Assembly (NCBI RefSeq): GCF_004363095.1
Contig: NZ_SNYO01000002.1
Location: forward strand, 310,001 to 374,000
DNA from: Actinomycetospora succinea
Lineage (GTDB): Bacteria; Actinomycetota; Actinomycetes; Mycobacteriales; Pseudonocardiaceae
DNA: 64,000 nucleotides
Direction of reading: 5' to 3'
Part shown: positions 27,481 through 36,301 of the stretch, in pieces
How positions within the stretch are numbered: the stretch's first letter is position 1
Layout of the letters: each line of letters starts with the position of its first letter
Position numbers and translations under genes: made by a program
Notes under the pieces: generated by a model
Told to the model about the DNA's origin: nothing
Database searches by the model: none
The model's input: only the letters and a program-made list of their open reading frames with translations

Positions 27481-28857
27481 TCAGGCCGCCGCGAGCGGTC
27501 GCGTCGTCGCGGCGCGGTGGCGGGCGACGGGCACGCCGTCGGGACGGGCGAGCAGGGCGCCGTCGGCGCCGAGCCCGAGGGCGCAGGCGGTGCCGGCGTC
27601 GAGGGCGTGGACGGTGACCGGGGCGCTCCCCGACCGGCCGGCGGCGAGGGCCCGGGCACCCGCGTCGGCCCGCGGCCCGGAGAGCACGGTCCACCCCTCG
27701 CCGAGCAGGTCCAGCGTCGAGCGCCCGTCCGGGAGCACCAGGTGCGGCAGGCGGGCGCCGAGGTCGACGGCGAGCTCCGCGGCGACGTCGCGGCGGCTGC
27801 CGTCCGGGTCGGTCGAGCGGGTGACGACGTGCTCGGCGACGGGGCGGCGCTCGGCCTCGTAGGTGTCGAGCAGCTCCGCGTCCGCCCAGCCCCGCAGCAC
27901 CCAGGCGAGCTTCCAGGCGAGGTCGACGCCGCTCTGGAACGCGGTGTTCATCCCGGTGCCGCCCCGCGGGGTGACGCGGTGCGCGGCGTCGCCGGCGAGG
28001 AACACGTCGCCGGCCCGGAAGGTGTCGGCGAGGTGGGCCGCGGCGTGGATCCGGCGCACGCTCCGGACGCGCACGTCGAGGTGCGGCGCGCCGGCGCTGC
28101 GCCGCAGCATGTCGGCGACCTCGTCGGGATCGTCGGTGTCCCGGCCGGGCACGTAGATCCACCGGTCGCCCCCGGCGGGGAAGAAGAGCCCGGGCGAGTC
28201 CGAGGTCCAGTACAGGCCGAAGCGGACCGGCCCGAGGACCTGCGTCAGCGGCGCCTGCACGACCGCGTGGGTGCCGGACAGCACGCCCTCGTCCTCGCGG
28301 ACGTCGATCCCCACCGCCCGGCGGACCGCGCTGCGTGCGCCGTCGGCACCGATCACGTAGCGGGCGCGCAGCGCACGCCCGTCGGCGGTGGTCGCGACGA
28401 CGCCGTCGACCCCCGAGGTCACCGCGTCGATCTCGATCCCGGTCGCGACGCGCACCGTCGGCAGCGTCGCGAGATGGCGGCGCAGCACCGCCTCGAACCG
28501 GTCCTGGGCGACCACGGCCGGCGCGGTGGGACTGACCAGGGCCGCCTGCTGGCGCGTCGGGTAGCCGACCGCGACGGCGCGGCCCTCGTCGGCGGTCGCG
28601 AGCGAGCCGCACTCCCAGAGCCAGACGTCGGCGTCGGGACCCTCGGCGCGGACCACCTCCTCGAGGCCCCACGCGCGCACGTGCTCCATCACCCGCGTGC
28701 TGATCACGGTGGCCCGCGGCCACGTGGACGGGGCCGGGCGTTTCTCGACCACGAGCGTGTCGATCCCGTGCCGGCCGAGCGTGACGGCGGCGGCGAGGCC
28801 GGCGGCGCCGGCGCCGACGATCAGGACATCACATTTCCACTGCACAGCTTGTCTCAT
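27481..28857 (-). CDS. FAD-dependent monooxygenase (PheA/TetX aromatic hydroxylase type)
   Basis: 458 residues from ATG 28857. Class A flavoprotein hydroxylase with GxGxxG near the start (DVLIVGAGAAGLAAAVTLGR), a second nucleotide motif YVIGADGARSAVRRAVG, and the FAD-binding GD motif FLAGDAAHRVTPRGGTGMNT followed by WKLAWVLRG. Such enzymes hydroxylate phenolic or polyketide-type substrates with NAD(P)H. The C-terminal about 110 residues are variable. The intergenic region to the divergent TetR gene carries two identical palindromes (28863-28890), so it is probably that repressor's target. Confidence 0.9.
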   Translation of the reverse strand: MRQAVQWKCDVLIVGAGAAGLAAAVTLGRHGIDTLVVEKRPAPSTWPRATVISTRVMEHVRAWGLEEVVRAEGPDADVWLWECGSLATADEGRAVAVGYPTRQQAALVSPTAPAVVAQDRFEAVLRRHLATLPTVRVATGIEIDAVTSGVDGVVATTADGRALRARYVIGADGARSAVRRAVGIDVREDEGVLSGTHAVVQAPLTQVLGPVRFGLYWTSDSPGLFFPAGGDRWIYVPGRDTDDPDEVADMLRRSAGAPHLDVRVRSVRRIHAAAHLADTFRAGDVFLAGDAAHRVTPRGGTGMNTAFQSGVDLAWKLAWVLRGWADAELLDTYEAERRPVAEHVVTRSTDPDGSRRDVAAELAVDLGARLPHLVLPDGRSTLDLLGEGWTVLSGPRADAGARALAAGRSGSAPVTVHALDAGTACALGLGADGALLARPDGVPVARHRAATTRPLAAA

Positions 28858-28862
28858 AGAAG

Positions 28863-28890
28863 ACAGACTGTGTAGCCGAATACAGACTGT
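28863..28890. promoter_or_regulatory. Twin ACAGACTGT operator between monooxygenase and tetR
   Basis: Two exact copies of the 9-bp palindrome ACAGACTGT at 28863-28871 and 28882-28890, start-to-start 19 bp, immediately upstream of the monooxygenase ATG and about 28 bp before the tetR GTG. Two same-face sites near two helical turns apart suit a pair of TetR dimers. Repression of both genes is inferred. Confidence 0.75.
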
Positions 28891-28917
28891 CAAGCGAAAT
28901 CTGCTAGGTTCGGCCTC

Positions 28918-29544
28918 GTGGCCACCCGGAAGTACGAGCAACGGTTGCGCGCCGTGTCCGCCGAACAGACGCGTCGGGACGTGCTCACCTCGCTGGAGGA
29001 GCGCCTGAAGGAGAAGCCGGGGGCCACTGTCGGCCTCGAGGACGTGGCCCGGCGGGCCGGGGTCTCGCGGTCGACGGTCTATCTCGTCTTCGGGTCACGG
29101 GCCGGGCTGTTCGACGCGCTGGCCGACGACCTGTGGCAGCGCTCCGGGCTCCCCCACCTGACCGAGGCCGTCGCGCACCCGGACGCCCGCGAGCACCTGC
29201 GCGGCGGGCTGCGCGCCGGCACGAGGATCTACGCGGCGATGCGCGACGTCGCCGCGGTGCTGTTCGCGATGTCCGCGCTCGACCCGGACTCGGTCGGCGG
29301 GGCGATCCTGCGCATCGAGGACCACCGCTGGGGCGGGATGCTCCACCTCGCCCACCGCCTCGCCGAGCAGGGCGTGCTGCGCGACGACGTCACCGAGGCC
29401 GACGCCGCCGACACCCTCTGGGTGATCGCGGGCTTCGAGAGCTTCGACGCGCTCTACACCGGCCGCGGGCTCCCTGCCGAGGAGGTCGCCGACCGCCTGG
29501 TGCTCACGGCCGAACGGAGCCTGTGCTCACCGACCGACCGCTAG
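28918..29544 (+). CDS. TetR-family repressor
   Basis: 208 residues from GTG 28918. The N-terminal HTH is VGLEDVARRAGVSRSTVYLV followed by FGSRAGLFDALADDL, the TetR signature. The C-terminal ligand-binding half ends in GFESFDALYTGRGLPAEEVADRL. It is divergent from the FAD monooxygenase with a twin operator between them and is most likely a substrate-responsive repressor of it. The stop shares CTAG with the convergent modC. Confidence 0.93.
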   Translation: MATRKYEQRLRAVSAEQTRRDVLTSLEERLKEKPGATVGLEDVARRAGVSRSTVYLVFGSRAGLFDALADDLWQRSGLPHLTEAVAHPDAREHLRGGLRAGTRIYAAMRDVAAVLFAMSALDPDSVGGAILRIEDHRWGGMLHLAHRLAEQGVLRDDVTEADAADTLWVIAGFESFDALYTGRGLPAEEVADRLVLTAERSLCSPTDR

Positions 29545-30755
29545 CGGCGGCGCGGGTGCACGGCCACCTCGGTCGCCTTGACGGCGAACCAGAGGTCGTC
29601 GCCCGGCTCGGCGCCCAGCTCCGCGAGCGCGGCCGGGGTGACGTCGGCGGCGAGGCCGTCGACCCACGGCGGGCCGCCCGGTGCCGCCGCGGCGCGCAGG
29701 CGCACCACCTCGCCCTGCGGTTCCAGGGCGGCGAGCCGGGCCGGGAGCACGTTGCGGGGGCTGCCCTCGGGAGGCTTGCGGTGCACGGCGACGGCGCTCG
29801 GCGGGAACACCGCGACCGCGGGCTCGCCGGGCGCGACCTGCTCCGACGCGAGGCCGAACACCGTGGTGCCGTCGGGCGTCGTCAGGCCGGCGTCCGAGGC
29901 CGTGCCGGCGACGAGGTCGAGGCCGGCGATGCGGGCGGCGAACGCCGAGCGCGGGCGGGCGAGCACCTCGGCGGTCGGCCCCTGCTCGACGACGCCGCCC
30001 TCGGTGAGCACGACGAGACGGTCGGCGAGCACCACCGCGTCGACGACGTCGTGGGTGACGAGCAGGGTCGTCTGGCCGGTGTCGCGCACGAGGCGGCGCA
30101 GCACCGAGCGCACGGCGGGCGCGGCGTCGACGTCGAGCGCGGCGAAGGGCTCGTCGAGCAGCAGCAGCTCGGGCTCGACGGCCAGGGCGCGGGCGATCGC
30201 GACGCGCTGGGCCTGCCCGCCGGAGAGCGCGGCGGGCCTCCGGTCGGCGAGGTCGCCGACGCCGACGTCCACGAGCCGCTCGCGGGCGGCCGCGAGGGAC
30301 TCGCGCCGGCTGCGGCCCGCGCAGCGCGGGCCGAACGCGACGTTGTCGCGGGCAGTGAGGTGCGGGAAGAGCAGCGCCTGCTGACTGAGCAGGCCCACCC
30401 GGCGCTGGTGGGCGGGGACACCGACGCCGGCCGCGGTGTCGGTGAGCACCCGCCCGCCGAGCGTGATCCGGGCGTCCTCGGGCGTGTAGAGCCCGGCGAG
30501 GGTGCCGAGCAGCGTCGACTTCCCCGAGCCGTTCGGCCCGAGCACGGCGACGACCTCGCCGGGCGCGACCTCGAACGACACGTCGAGCGTGAACCCGCCC
30601 CGGCGCGTCGTCACCCGCGCCTGCAGGCCGCCGGATTCCGGGCCCTGTTCCGAGCGAGGGGCACCATCGCTCGATACAGCCGGCGCCGGGCGCCCCTCGC
30701 CAGCACCGCCGGAACGCTCGAACGCGCGCGGGCGGCGGCGGATCGGCGGACTCAC
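29541..30755 (-). CDS. modC: Molybdate ABC transporter ATP-binding protein ModC, with an in-frame palindromic insert near the start
   Basis: 404 residues. ABC motifs: Walker A GPNGSGKST, signature LSGGQAQRVAIARAL, Walker B LLLLDEPFAALD; C-terminal TOBE region after about residue 280 (RNVLPARLAALEPQGEVVRL). GTG 30755 overlaps the modB stop (GTGA). ModC proteins normally begin at about SGLQARVTTRRGGFTLDVSF. Here about 40 extra residues precede it (PRAFERSGGAGEGRPAPAVS... ), encoded by a repeated palindromic element at 30648-30716 that has a relative at 47469. The overlap shows the insert is translated if coupling is used. Couples ATP hydrolysis to molybdate or tungstate import. Confidence 0.93.
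   Translation of the reverse strand: MSPPIRRRPRAFERSGGAGEGRPAPAVSSDGAPRSEQGPESGGLQARVTTRRGGFTLDVSFEVAPGEVVAVLGPNGSGKSTLLGTLAGLYTPEDARITLGGRVLTDTAAGVGVPAHQRRVGLLSQQALLFPHLTARDNVAFGPRCAGRSRRESLAAARERLVDVGVGDLADRRPAALSGGQAQRVAIARALAVEPELLLLDEPFAALDVDAAPAVRSVLRRLVRDTGQTTLLVTHDVVDAVVLADRLVVLTEGGVVEQGPTAEVLARPRSAFAARIAGLDLVAGTASDAGLTTPDGTTVFGLASEQVAPGEPAVAVFPPSAVAVHRKPPEGSPRNVLPARLAALEPQGEVVRLRAAAAPGGPPWVDGLAADVTPAALAELGAEPGDDLWFAVKATEVAVHPRRR
30648..30716. repeat. Family 2 element inside modC
   Basis: Begins TTCCGAGCGAGGGGCACC, continues ATCGCTCG (inverted ends CGAGCGA/TCGCTCG), then a GGCGCCGGGCGCCC stretch and CACCGCCGGAAC. The same order of blocks occurs at 47469-47528 in a gap between genes. 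The element keeps the modC frame open and adds residues absent from ordinary ModC N-termini. Confidence 0.75.
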
Positions 30756-31570
30756 CGGACGCCCGATGCGTCGCGGGTGCGGGTCGCGACGATCACGAGG
30801 ACCGCGACGACGACGAGCACGAGGGACATGGCCACCGCGCCGTCGAGGTCGTTCTGCGACTGGATGTAGATCAGCAACGGCAGGGTCTGGGTGGTGCCCT
30901 GCAGGTTGCCGGCGAAGGCGATCGTCGCCCCGAACTCGCCGAGCGCCCGCGCGAACGCGAGCACCGAGCCCGAGATGAGCCCGGGCAGCACCACGGGGAT
31001 CGTCACCCGACGCAGCGCGGTCAGCGGCGAGGCGCCGAGGGTCGCCGCGACGATCTCGTAGCGCTCGCCCGCGGTGCGCAGCGCGCCCTCGAGGCTCACG
31101 ACGAGGAAGGGCATCGCGACGAACGTCTGCGCGATGATCACCGCGGGGGTCGAGAACGGGATCGTGATCCCGAACCAGTCGTTCGCCAGCTGCCCGATCG
31201 GCCCGGTCCGCCCGAGCAGGAACAGCAGCGTCAGACCGCCGACCACCGGCGGCAGGACCAGCGGCAGCAGCACGATCGAGCGCAGCACCGGCAGGCCCGG
31301 CAGGTTCGACCGCGCGAGCACGAGGGCCAGCGGCGTCCCCAGCAGGAGGCACAGCGCCGTGGAGATCAGGCCGGTCTGCAGGGAGAGCAGCAGCGCGTCG
31401 AGCGCCGCGTCGGTGGTGATCAGCGCGCCGAAGTCCGGCCAGTCCGTGCGGACGACCAGCCCGGCCACGGGCACCGCGATGAGGCCGAAGCCCACGATCG
31501 CGGGAACCCACACCGGCCAGGGGAGGGCGAGGGTGACCGCACCACCCCTGGCCGGTCGGGCGCGTGTCAC
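30752..31570 (-). CDS. modB: Molybdate ABC transporter permease ModB
   Basis: 272 residues from GTG 31570, which overlaps the modA stop (GTGA). About six membrane helices; the EAA loop for docking ModC is EIVAATLGASPLTALRRVTI followed by PVVLPGLISG and ALGEFGATIAFAGNL. This is the ModB/CysTW permease pattern, and ModB is supported by the flanking modA, modC and TOBE genes. It forms the membrane channel for molybdate. Confidence 0.95.
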   Translation of the reverse strand: MTRARPARGGAVTLALPWPVWVPAIVGFGLIAVPVAGLVVRTDWPDFGALITTDAALDALLLSLQTGLISTALCLLLGTPLALVLARSNLPGLPVLRSIVLLPLVLPPVVGGLTLLFLLGRTGPIGQLANDWFGITIPFSTPAVIIAQTFVAMPFLVVSLEGALRTAGERYEIVAATLGASPLTALRRVTIPVVLPGLISGSVLAFARALGEFGATIAFAGNLQGTTQTLPLLIYIQSQNDLDGAVAMSLVLVVVAVLVIVATRTRDASGVR

Positions 31571-32352
31571 TTCAGCGCGAAGCCGGCCTGCTGCAGGGCG
31601 GCGTCGCCCTGGGGACCGGTGACGAACTGGATCCAGCCGTTGGCGAGGTCGGCGTTCTGGCTGCCGGTCACCGCGCCGATCAGGTAGTTCTGGCCCGCGC
31701 CCTGGGCGGACGCCTGCGGGAAGTCGACGCCCTGGACCTGCCCGTTCGACGCCTTGACGTCGGTGAGGTAGACGAGCCCGGCGTCGACGTTGCGGGTGGT
31801 GACGCGCTGGAGCACCGAGCGGACGTCCTGCTCCTCGCTGACCGGGTCGAGCGTGACCCCGGCGGCGCGCTCGGCGGCCTCGGTGGCCGCGCCGCACGGC
31901 ACGGCGGGCGCGCAGATCGACTCCGTGACCTGCGGGCCGACCAGCGACGTCAGGTCGACGACGCCCTTCGGGTTCCCGGGCTGGACCGCGATCTGGAGCT
32001 TGTTGGTCGCGTACGTGACCGGCTCGCCCTGGATGCGGCCGGCCTGCTGCGCGGTCTGCATCGTCCGCGTGCTCGCGGTGGCCAGGACGTCGGCGGGCAC
32101 GCCCTGCACGACCTGCTGGGCGAGCGTGTCCGAGCCGCCGAAGTTGAAGCGCACGGTCGTGCCCGGGTTGGCCTGCTCGAACTGCGGCTTGAGCTGGTTG
32201 TAGACGTCGGTCAGCGACGCGGCCGCCGAGACGGTGAGGGTGCGGGTGGGCGGCGCCTGTTGTTCCCCACCGGAAGAGCCGCCGCACGCGGCGACACCGA
32301 GGGTGAGGGCGGCGGCGGCCGCCGCCATGACGAGTCTGCGGGCGCTGCTCAC
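31567..32352 (-). CDS. modA: Molybdate-binding lipoprotein ModA
   Basis: 261 residues from GTG 32352. The signal peptide ends in a lipobox (LGVAAC-GG), so the protein is lipid-anchored outside the membrane. The mature protein starts with the ModA pattern LTVSAAASLTDVYNQLKPQF, followed by VRFNFGGSDTLAQQVVQGVP and DAGLVYLTDVKA. It delivers molybdate or tungstate to ModB/ModC. The start overlaps the stop of the HTH-TOBE regulator. Confidence 0.95.
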   Translation of the reverse strand: MSSARRLVMAAAAAALTLGVAACGGSSGGEQQAPPTRTLTVSAAASLTDVYNQLKPQFEQANPGTTVRFNFGGSDTLAQQVVQGVPADVLATASTRTMQTAQQAGRIQGEPVTYATNKLQIAVQPGNPKGVVDLTSLVGPQVTESICAPAVPCGAATEAAERAAGVTLDPVSEEQDVRSVLQRVTTRNVDAGLVYLTDVKASNGQVQGVDFPQASAQGAGQNYLIGAVTGSQNADLANGWIQFVTGPQGDAALQQAGFALK

Positions 32353-32753
32353 GCCATGCCTCCGGGGGTCTCGACGATGATGTGCGACGCCTTCACGACC
32401 GAGACCGCCAGCGACCCGACCTCGAGCCCGAGCTCCTCGACGGCCTCGGTGCTCATGAGCGAGACGACGCGGTGGGGCCCGCACTGCATCTCGACCTGGG
32501 ACATGACCTTGTCGCTCTTGATCTCGGTGACGAGGCCGACGAAGCGGTTCCGTGCGGACCGGCCCACCCCGGACGGGTCGGGGGTGGCGTGGGCCTGGGC
32601 CCGGGCGAACGAGGCGAGGTCCGATCCGGCGATGACCTTGCGGCCGCTGGCGTCGGAGCTCACCGGCAGCGAGCCGCTGTCGGTCCAGCGGCGCACCGTG
32701 TCGTCGCTCACGCCGAGCAGCCGGGCGGCCTCGGCGATCCGGAAGTGCGTCAC
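32349..32753 (-). CDS. HTH-TOBE molybdenum-responsive regulator
   Basis: 134 residues from GTG 32753. The N-terminal MerR/excisionase-like HTH FRIAEAARLLGVSDDTVRRW is followed by a TOBE/Mop domain (ARNRFVGLVTEIKSDKVMSQ ... LGLEVGSLAVSVVKASHIIV) that binds molybdate oxyanion. It resembles short ModE-like or MopI proteins with a DNA-binding head that occur at the front of actinobacterial mod operons. As the first gene of a four-gene overlapping operon it is likely the autoregulator that shuts off modABC when molybdate is plentiful. Confidence 0.9.
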   Translation of the reverse strand: MTHFRIAEAARLLGVSDDTVRRWTDSGSLPVSSDASGRKVIAGSDLASFARAQAHATPDPSGVGRSARNRFVGLVTEIKSDKVMSQVEMQCGPHRVVSLMSTEAVEELGLEVGSLAVSVVKASHIIVETPGGMA

Positions 32754-32884
32754 GGCGCGCAGTGTAGGGCCGTGAACGCGCCTGTACAGCGCCGAGCGAC
32801 CCGCATCTCCGAGACGGCGTCGATCGCCGGGGGCGTCCGGAGCCGCGCTCGCGCGGTCGGGGCACGCGGTGGGAAGGTGCAGAG

Positions 32885-34090
32885 GTGGACTTCGCACCCA
32901 GTGCCGCGGCGCAGGACTACACCGACCGGATGCGGGCCTTCCTCGACGAGGCCGTGCTGCCCGCCGAGAAGGCCTACGACGCGTGGCGCGAGGAGCGGCG
33001 CGGGACGCCGGCCGAGCACGACCTGCCGCCGGTGGTGGAGGACCTCAAGGCCCAGGCCCGCGAGCGCGGGCTGTGGAACCTCTTCCTGCCCGACGTCTCG
33101 GGCCTGTCGAACCTCGAGTACGCGCCGGTCGCGGAGGTCTCGGGCTGGTCTCCGGTGATCGCCCCGGAGGCGATCAACTGCCAGGCGCCCGACACCGGGA
33201 ACATGGAGACGCTGCACCTGTTCGGCACCACCGAGCAGAAGCAGCAGTGGCTGGAGCCCCTGCTCAGCGGCGAGATCCGCTCGGCGTTCGCCATGACCGA
33301 GCCCGCCGTCGCGTCCTCGGACGCCACCAACATCACGACCTCGATCCGCCCTGACGGCGACGAGTACGTGATCACCGGCAAGAAGTGGTGGATCTCCGGC
33401 GCCTCCGACCCGCGCTGCCAGATCTTCATCGTCATGGGCAAGACCGACCCGGACGCCCCGACGCACCGCCAGCAGTCGATGGTGCTCGTGCCCCGCGACA
33501 CCCCGGGCCTGACGATCACCCGCCCGCTGCCGGTCTTCGGCTACCAGGACCAGCACGGGCATTGCGAGCTCGAGCTCAACGAGGTCCGCGTGCCGGTCTC
33601 GAACCTGCTCGGCGAGGAGGGCGGCGGCTTCGCGATCGCCCAGGCGCGCCTCGGCCCCGGCCGCATCCACCACTGCATGCGCCTCATCGGGATGGCCGAG
33701 CGCGCGGTCGACGCGATGGTGCGCCGGGCCAACGAGCGCGTCGCCTTCGGCAAGACCCTCGGCGAGCAGGGCGTCGTGCGCGAGCAGATCGCCGAGAGCC
33801 GCATCGAGATCGAGCAGGCCCGCCTGCTCGTGCTCAAGACGGCCTGGCTGATCGACAACGTCGGCTCGCGCGGCGCGGCCACCGAGATCGCGGCGATCAA
33901 GGTCATCTGCCCGCGGATGGCCTGCAACGTCATCGACCGCGCGATCCAGATCCACGGCGGCGGCGGGGTCTCCGACGACTTCCCGCTCGCCTACGCCTAC
34001 GCCTGGGCCCGCGCGCTTCGCCTGGCCGACGGCCCGGACGAGGTGCACCTGCGCTCCGTGGCGCGCCAGGAGCTCAAGGCGCACGGATAG
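32885..34090 (+). CDS. Acyl-CoA dehydrogenase
   Basis: 401 residues from GTG 32885. Three-domain FAD acyl-CoA dehydrogenase: substrate/FAD loop [20 protein letters not shown], middle strand domain [20 protein letters not shown], and C-terminal helical domain with [20 protein letters not shown] and the terminal [20 protein letters not shown]. The sequence resembles ACAD10/11-like and FadE-type proteins of mycobacteria. The substrate is unknown. It is convergent with the response-regulator gene, with a perfect palindrome between. Confidence 0.93.
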   Translation: MDFAPSAAAQDYTDRMRAFLDEAVLPAEKAYDAWREERRGTPAEHDLPPVVEDLKAQARERGLWNLFLPDVSGLSNLEYAPVAEVSGWSPVIAPEAINCQAPDTGNMETLHLFGTTEQKQQWLEPLLSGEIRSAFAMTEPAVASSDATNITTSIRPDGDEYVITGKKWWISGASDPRCQIFIVMGKTDPDAPTHRQQSMVLVPRDTPGLTITRPLPVFGYQDQHGHCELELNEVRVPVSNLLGEEGGGFAIAQARLGPGRIHHCMRLIGMAERAVDAMVRRANERVAFGKTLGEQGVVREQIAESRIEIEQARLLVLKTAWLIDNVGSRGAATEIAAIKVICPRMACNVIDRAIQIHGGGGVSDDFPLAYAYAWARALRLADGPDEVHLRSVARQELKAHG

Positions 34091-34096
34091 TCCGTA

Positions 34097-34138
34097 CGTG
34101 CGTGATCTTCTGAGCTATGGCTCAGAAGATCACGCACG
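34097..34138. terminator. Perfect 19-bp-arm palindrome between convergent genes
   Basis: Left arm CGTGCGTGATCTTCTGAGC and its exact complement flank a TATG loop, filling the 54-bp gap between the acyl-CoA dehydrogenase stop and the regulator stop. It is a probable bidirectional terminator. Its outer motif (CGTGCGTGAT) and central GCTATGGC echo the palindromes at 21658 and 60760. Confidence 0.8.
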
Positions 34139-34144
34139 AAGGGG

Positions 34145-34867
34145 TCAGGCGCCGGCGCGGCGGGACGGCGCGGGCACGAACAGGCCCAGGCGCCAGGCGT
34201 GGCTGACGGCCTGCGCGCGGTCGCTCGCGCCGAGCTTGCGGAACAGGTGCCCGGTGTGGGACTTGACCGTGTGGTCGGAGAGGTAGAGCCGCCGGCCGAT
34301 GTCGGCGTTGGTCAGCCCGCGGCTGACGCCGATGAGCACCTGGATCTCTCGCACCGAGAGCTCGAGACGCTTCTGGGCGGCGAGGTCGACGACGACGTCG
34401 TGCAGCCCGTCCTCGGGGGTCGAGAAGGTCTCGACGGACCCGCGCGCCGACGGCACCGCCGGTCGGGGCACCAGGTCCTCGCCCGCCGCCGTGGTGGCGA
34501 GGCTGCGGACCAGCGTGCGGATCATCGCGCGCGGCGCCTCCCAGCGCAGGAAGCCCGCGGCGCCCTCGGCGAGCGCCTGCTGGGCGGGGGCGTGCGCCTC
34601 GCCCGAGCCGGCGACGAGCACCGCCGTTCCGGGCGCGTCGGCGAGCACGCGGCGCACGACGTCCAGCCCGGTCGGCTCGGACTCGGCGAGACCGAGCACC
34701 GCGATCGCCCGGGGCGTCCCGGCCAGCAGGTCGAGCAGGTCGTCCGCGTCGCGCGCGACCGCGACCGGACCGGCGACCGTCTCGACGAGCATCTGCAGAC
34801 GCCGCCGAGCCTGTGGCCGCCCGTCGTGGACGACGCACGTCTCTCCTGAGCCCCCGCTCTCGCGCAC
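34145..34867 (-). CDS. LuxR-type response-regulator-like protein
   Basis: 240 residues. The N-terminal half follows the receiver fold (VAVARDADDLLDLLAGTPRA, TAVLVAGSGEAHAPAQQALA, EGAAGFLRWEAP), but the phosphoacceptor aspartate is replaced in AIAVLGLAESEPTGLDVVRR, so it is probably not phosphorylated in the usual way. The C-terminal HTH is LSVREIQVLIGVSRGLTNAD ... SDHTVKSHTGHLFRKLGASD. No histidine kinase is adjacent. The start at GTG 34867 is uncertain. Confidence 0.82.
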   Translation of the reverse strand: MRESGGSGETCVVHDGRPQARRRLQMLVETVAGPVAVARDADDLLDLLAGTPRAIAVLGLAESEPTGLDVVRRVLADAPGTAVLVAGSGEAHAPAQQALAEGAAGFLRWEAPRAMIRTLVRSLATTAAGEDLVPRPAVPSARGSVETFSTPEDGLHDVVVDLAAQKRLELSVREIQVLIGVSRGLTNADIGRRLYLSDHTVKSHTGHLFRKLGASDRAQAVSHAWRLGLFVPAPSRRAGA

Positions 34868-35068
34868 CCCGATAGACGTACCTCATCAGGGTGATGCTCG
34901 ACGTGGCGACGCGCGGGTGGCGATCATCGTAATGACAGTCATGTAAGTCGCCTGCCCGTCTATCACCCACATGCGTCTCCCTGCTTTCGCTTGTCCACAG
35001 AGAGTCCGCGATCTTCCATGGTCGCCGACGTCCTCGACCAGCCGAGGACCCGACGGCGGGGAGCACCG

Positions 35069-36301
35069 ATGGCGGGACGCCGGACCGGATCGTGGACCCG
35101 GGGGGCGCTCGGCACCGCCGTCGCGGCCGGCGCGGTGCTCGCGTCCGTGCTCGCCGCCCCCGTGGCCGGCGCGGTGCCGACCAGCGAGTCGTGGGTCGCC
35201 GAGCTCGCGATCGAGGGCGGCGACGACAGCAACGTCGTCACCCGTGACGAGGCCGTGCGCCTGCGCGACACCGAGCCGCGCGCGACGAGCACCGGCGCGG
35301 CACCCGCCGAGGGACAGCTCCTGCTCGCCCCGCGCCGGCCCGCCGCCGTCACCGACGAGGTGTCGGCCGACGTCGCCGCCGACGTCCCGGCGGGCGCGCA
35401 GGTCGTCGTCTCCGTGCGCGGCATCCGCGACGACGACACGTGGAGCGAGTGGCGCGAGGCCGCTCCCGGCGCCCCGGCGCGCCTCGAGCAGCCGACCTTC
35501 GAGATCCAGGTGCGCGTCACCCTCGTCGCCGCGCCGGACGGCTCCGGGCCCGCGCTGCGCCGGCTGGGCCTGACCGCGCAGAGCGGCCCGCAGCGCTTCG
35601 CCGCGGCGGAGCCGGTCACGACCACTCCCCTGACCTCGCGCGTCTTCGCCACCCGGATCGGCCTCGTCGGCAACGACACCGCCAACGGCCACGAGGTCCG
35701 GCGCGACGACCGCTTCGCCGCCCTCCCGTCGCGGCGCAGCCTCGCGCCCCGCGACACCGGCGACTACACCGCGCGCGTCTGCGCCTCGGAGACCCGCTGC
35801 ACCTGGGTGCCGGTCTGGGACGTCGGCCCGTGGAACACCCGCGACGACTACTGGAGCGAGAGCGCGCAGCGCCAGGAGTTCGGCGACCTGCCCCGCGGGC
35901 GCCCGCAGGCCGAGGCCGCCTTCACCGACGACTACCGCGGCGGGCGCGACGGCTCGGGCCGCCGCGTCGCCAACCCGGCCGGCATCGACCTCGCCGACGG
36001 CACGTTCCAGCAGGACCTCGGGCTCACCGACAACGCCTGGGTGAGCGTCACCTACCTCTGGACGGGCACCGGCCCCTCGGGCACGGCGATCGACCGCACC
36101 GCACGGCTCGAGGTCCGCGCCGCGCCGCTGGCCGACGCGGGCGTCGTCGGCGTCGTCGCCCCGCAGGCCCGCATGTCCTACGAGTGCGTGGTGGACGCCG
36201 GTGCCGGCCGCACCGGGGTCGGCACCCGCTGGATCCGCCTCGGACCCGCCCAGTTCGTCCCGGCCGACCAGGTGGAGGCGCGCGATGTCCCGTCCTGCTG
36301 A
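35069..36301 (+). CDS. Secreted protein, tandem paralogue 1
   Basis: 410 residues from ATG 35069, favoured by a GGGGAG site over ATG 35018. Signal peptide with hydrophobic core and cleavage near VAGA-VP. The first domain (ESWVAELAIEGGDD ... VVVSVRGIRDDDTWSEWREA) resembles the N-terminal module of actinobacterial secreted C39-type peptidase proteins. The second (FATRIGLVGNDTANGHEVRR, WVPVWDVGPWNTRDDYW, NPAGIDLADGTFQQDL) is a common secreted module of unknown role in Pseudonocardiales. There are no obvious catalytic residues. It overlaps the next gene by 17 bp, and the first domain is shared with it. Confidence 0.8.
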   Translation: MAGRRTGSWTRGALGTAVAAGAVLASVLAAPVAGAVPTSESWVAELAIEGGDDSNVVTRDEAVRLRDTEPRATSTGAAPAEGQLLLAPRRPAAVTDEVSADVAADVPAGAQVVVSVRGIRDDDTWSEWREAAPGAPARLEQPTFEIQVRVTLVAAPDGSGPALRRLGLTAQSGPQRFAAAEPVTTTPLTSRVFATRIGLVGNDTANGHEVRRDDRFAALPSRRSLAPRDTGDYTARVCASETRCTWVPVWDVGPWNTRDDYWSESAQRQEFGDLPRGRPQAEAAFTDDYRGGRDGSGRRVANPAGIDLADGTFQQDLGLTDNAWVSVTYLWTGTGPSGTAIDRTARLEVRAAPLADAGVVGVVAPQARMSYECVVDAGAGRTGVGTRWIRLGPAQFVPADQVEARDVPSC

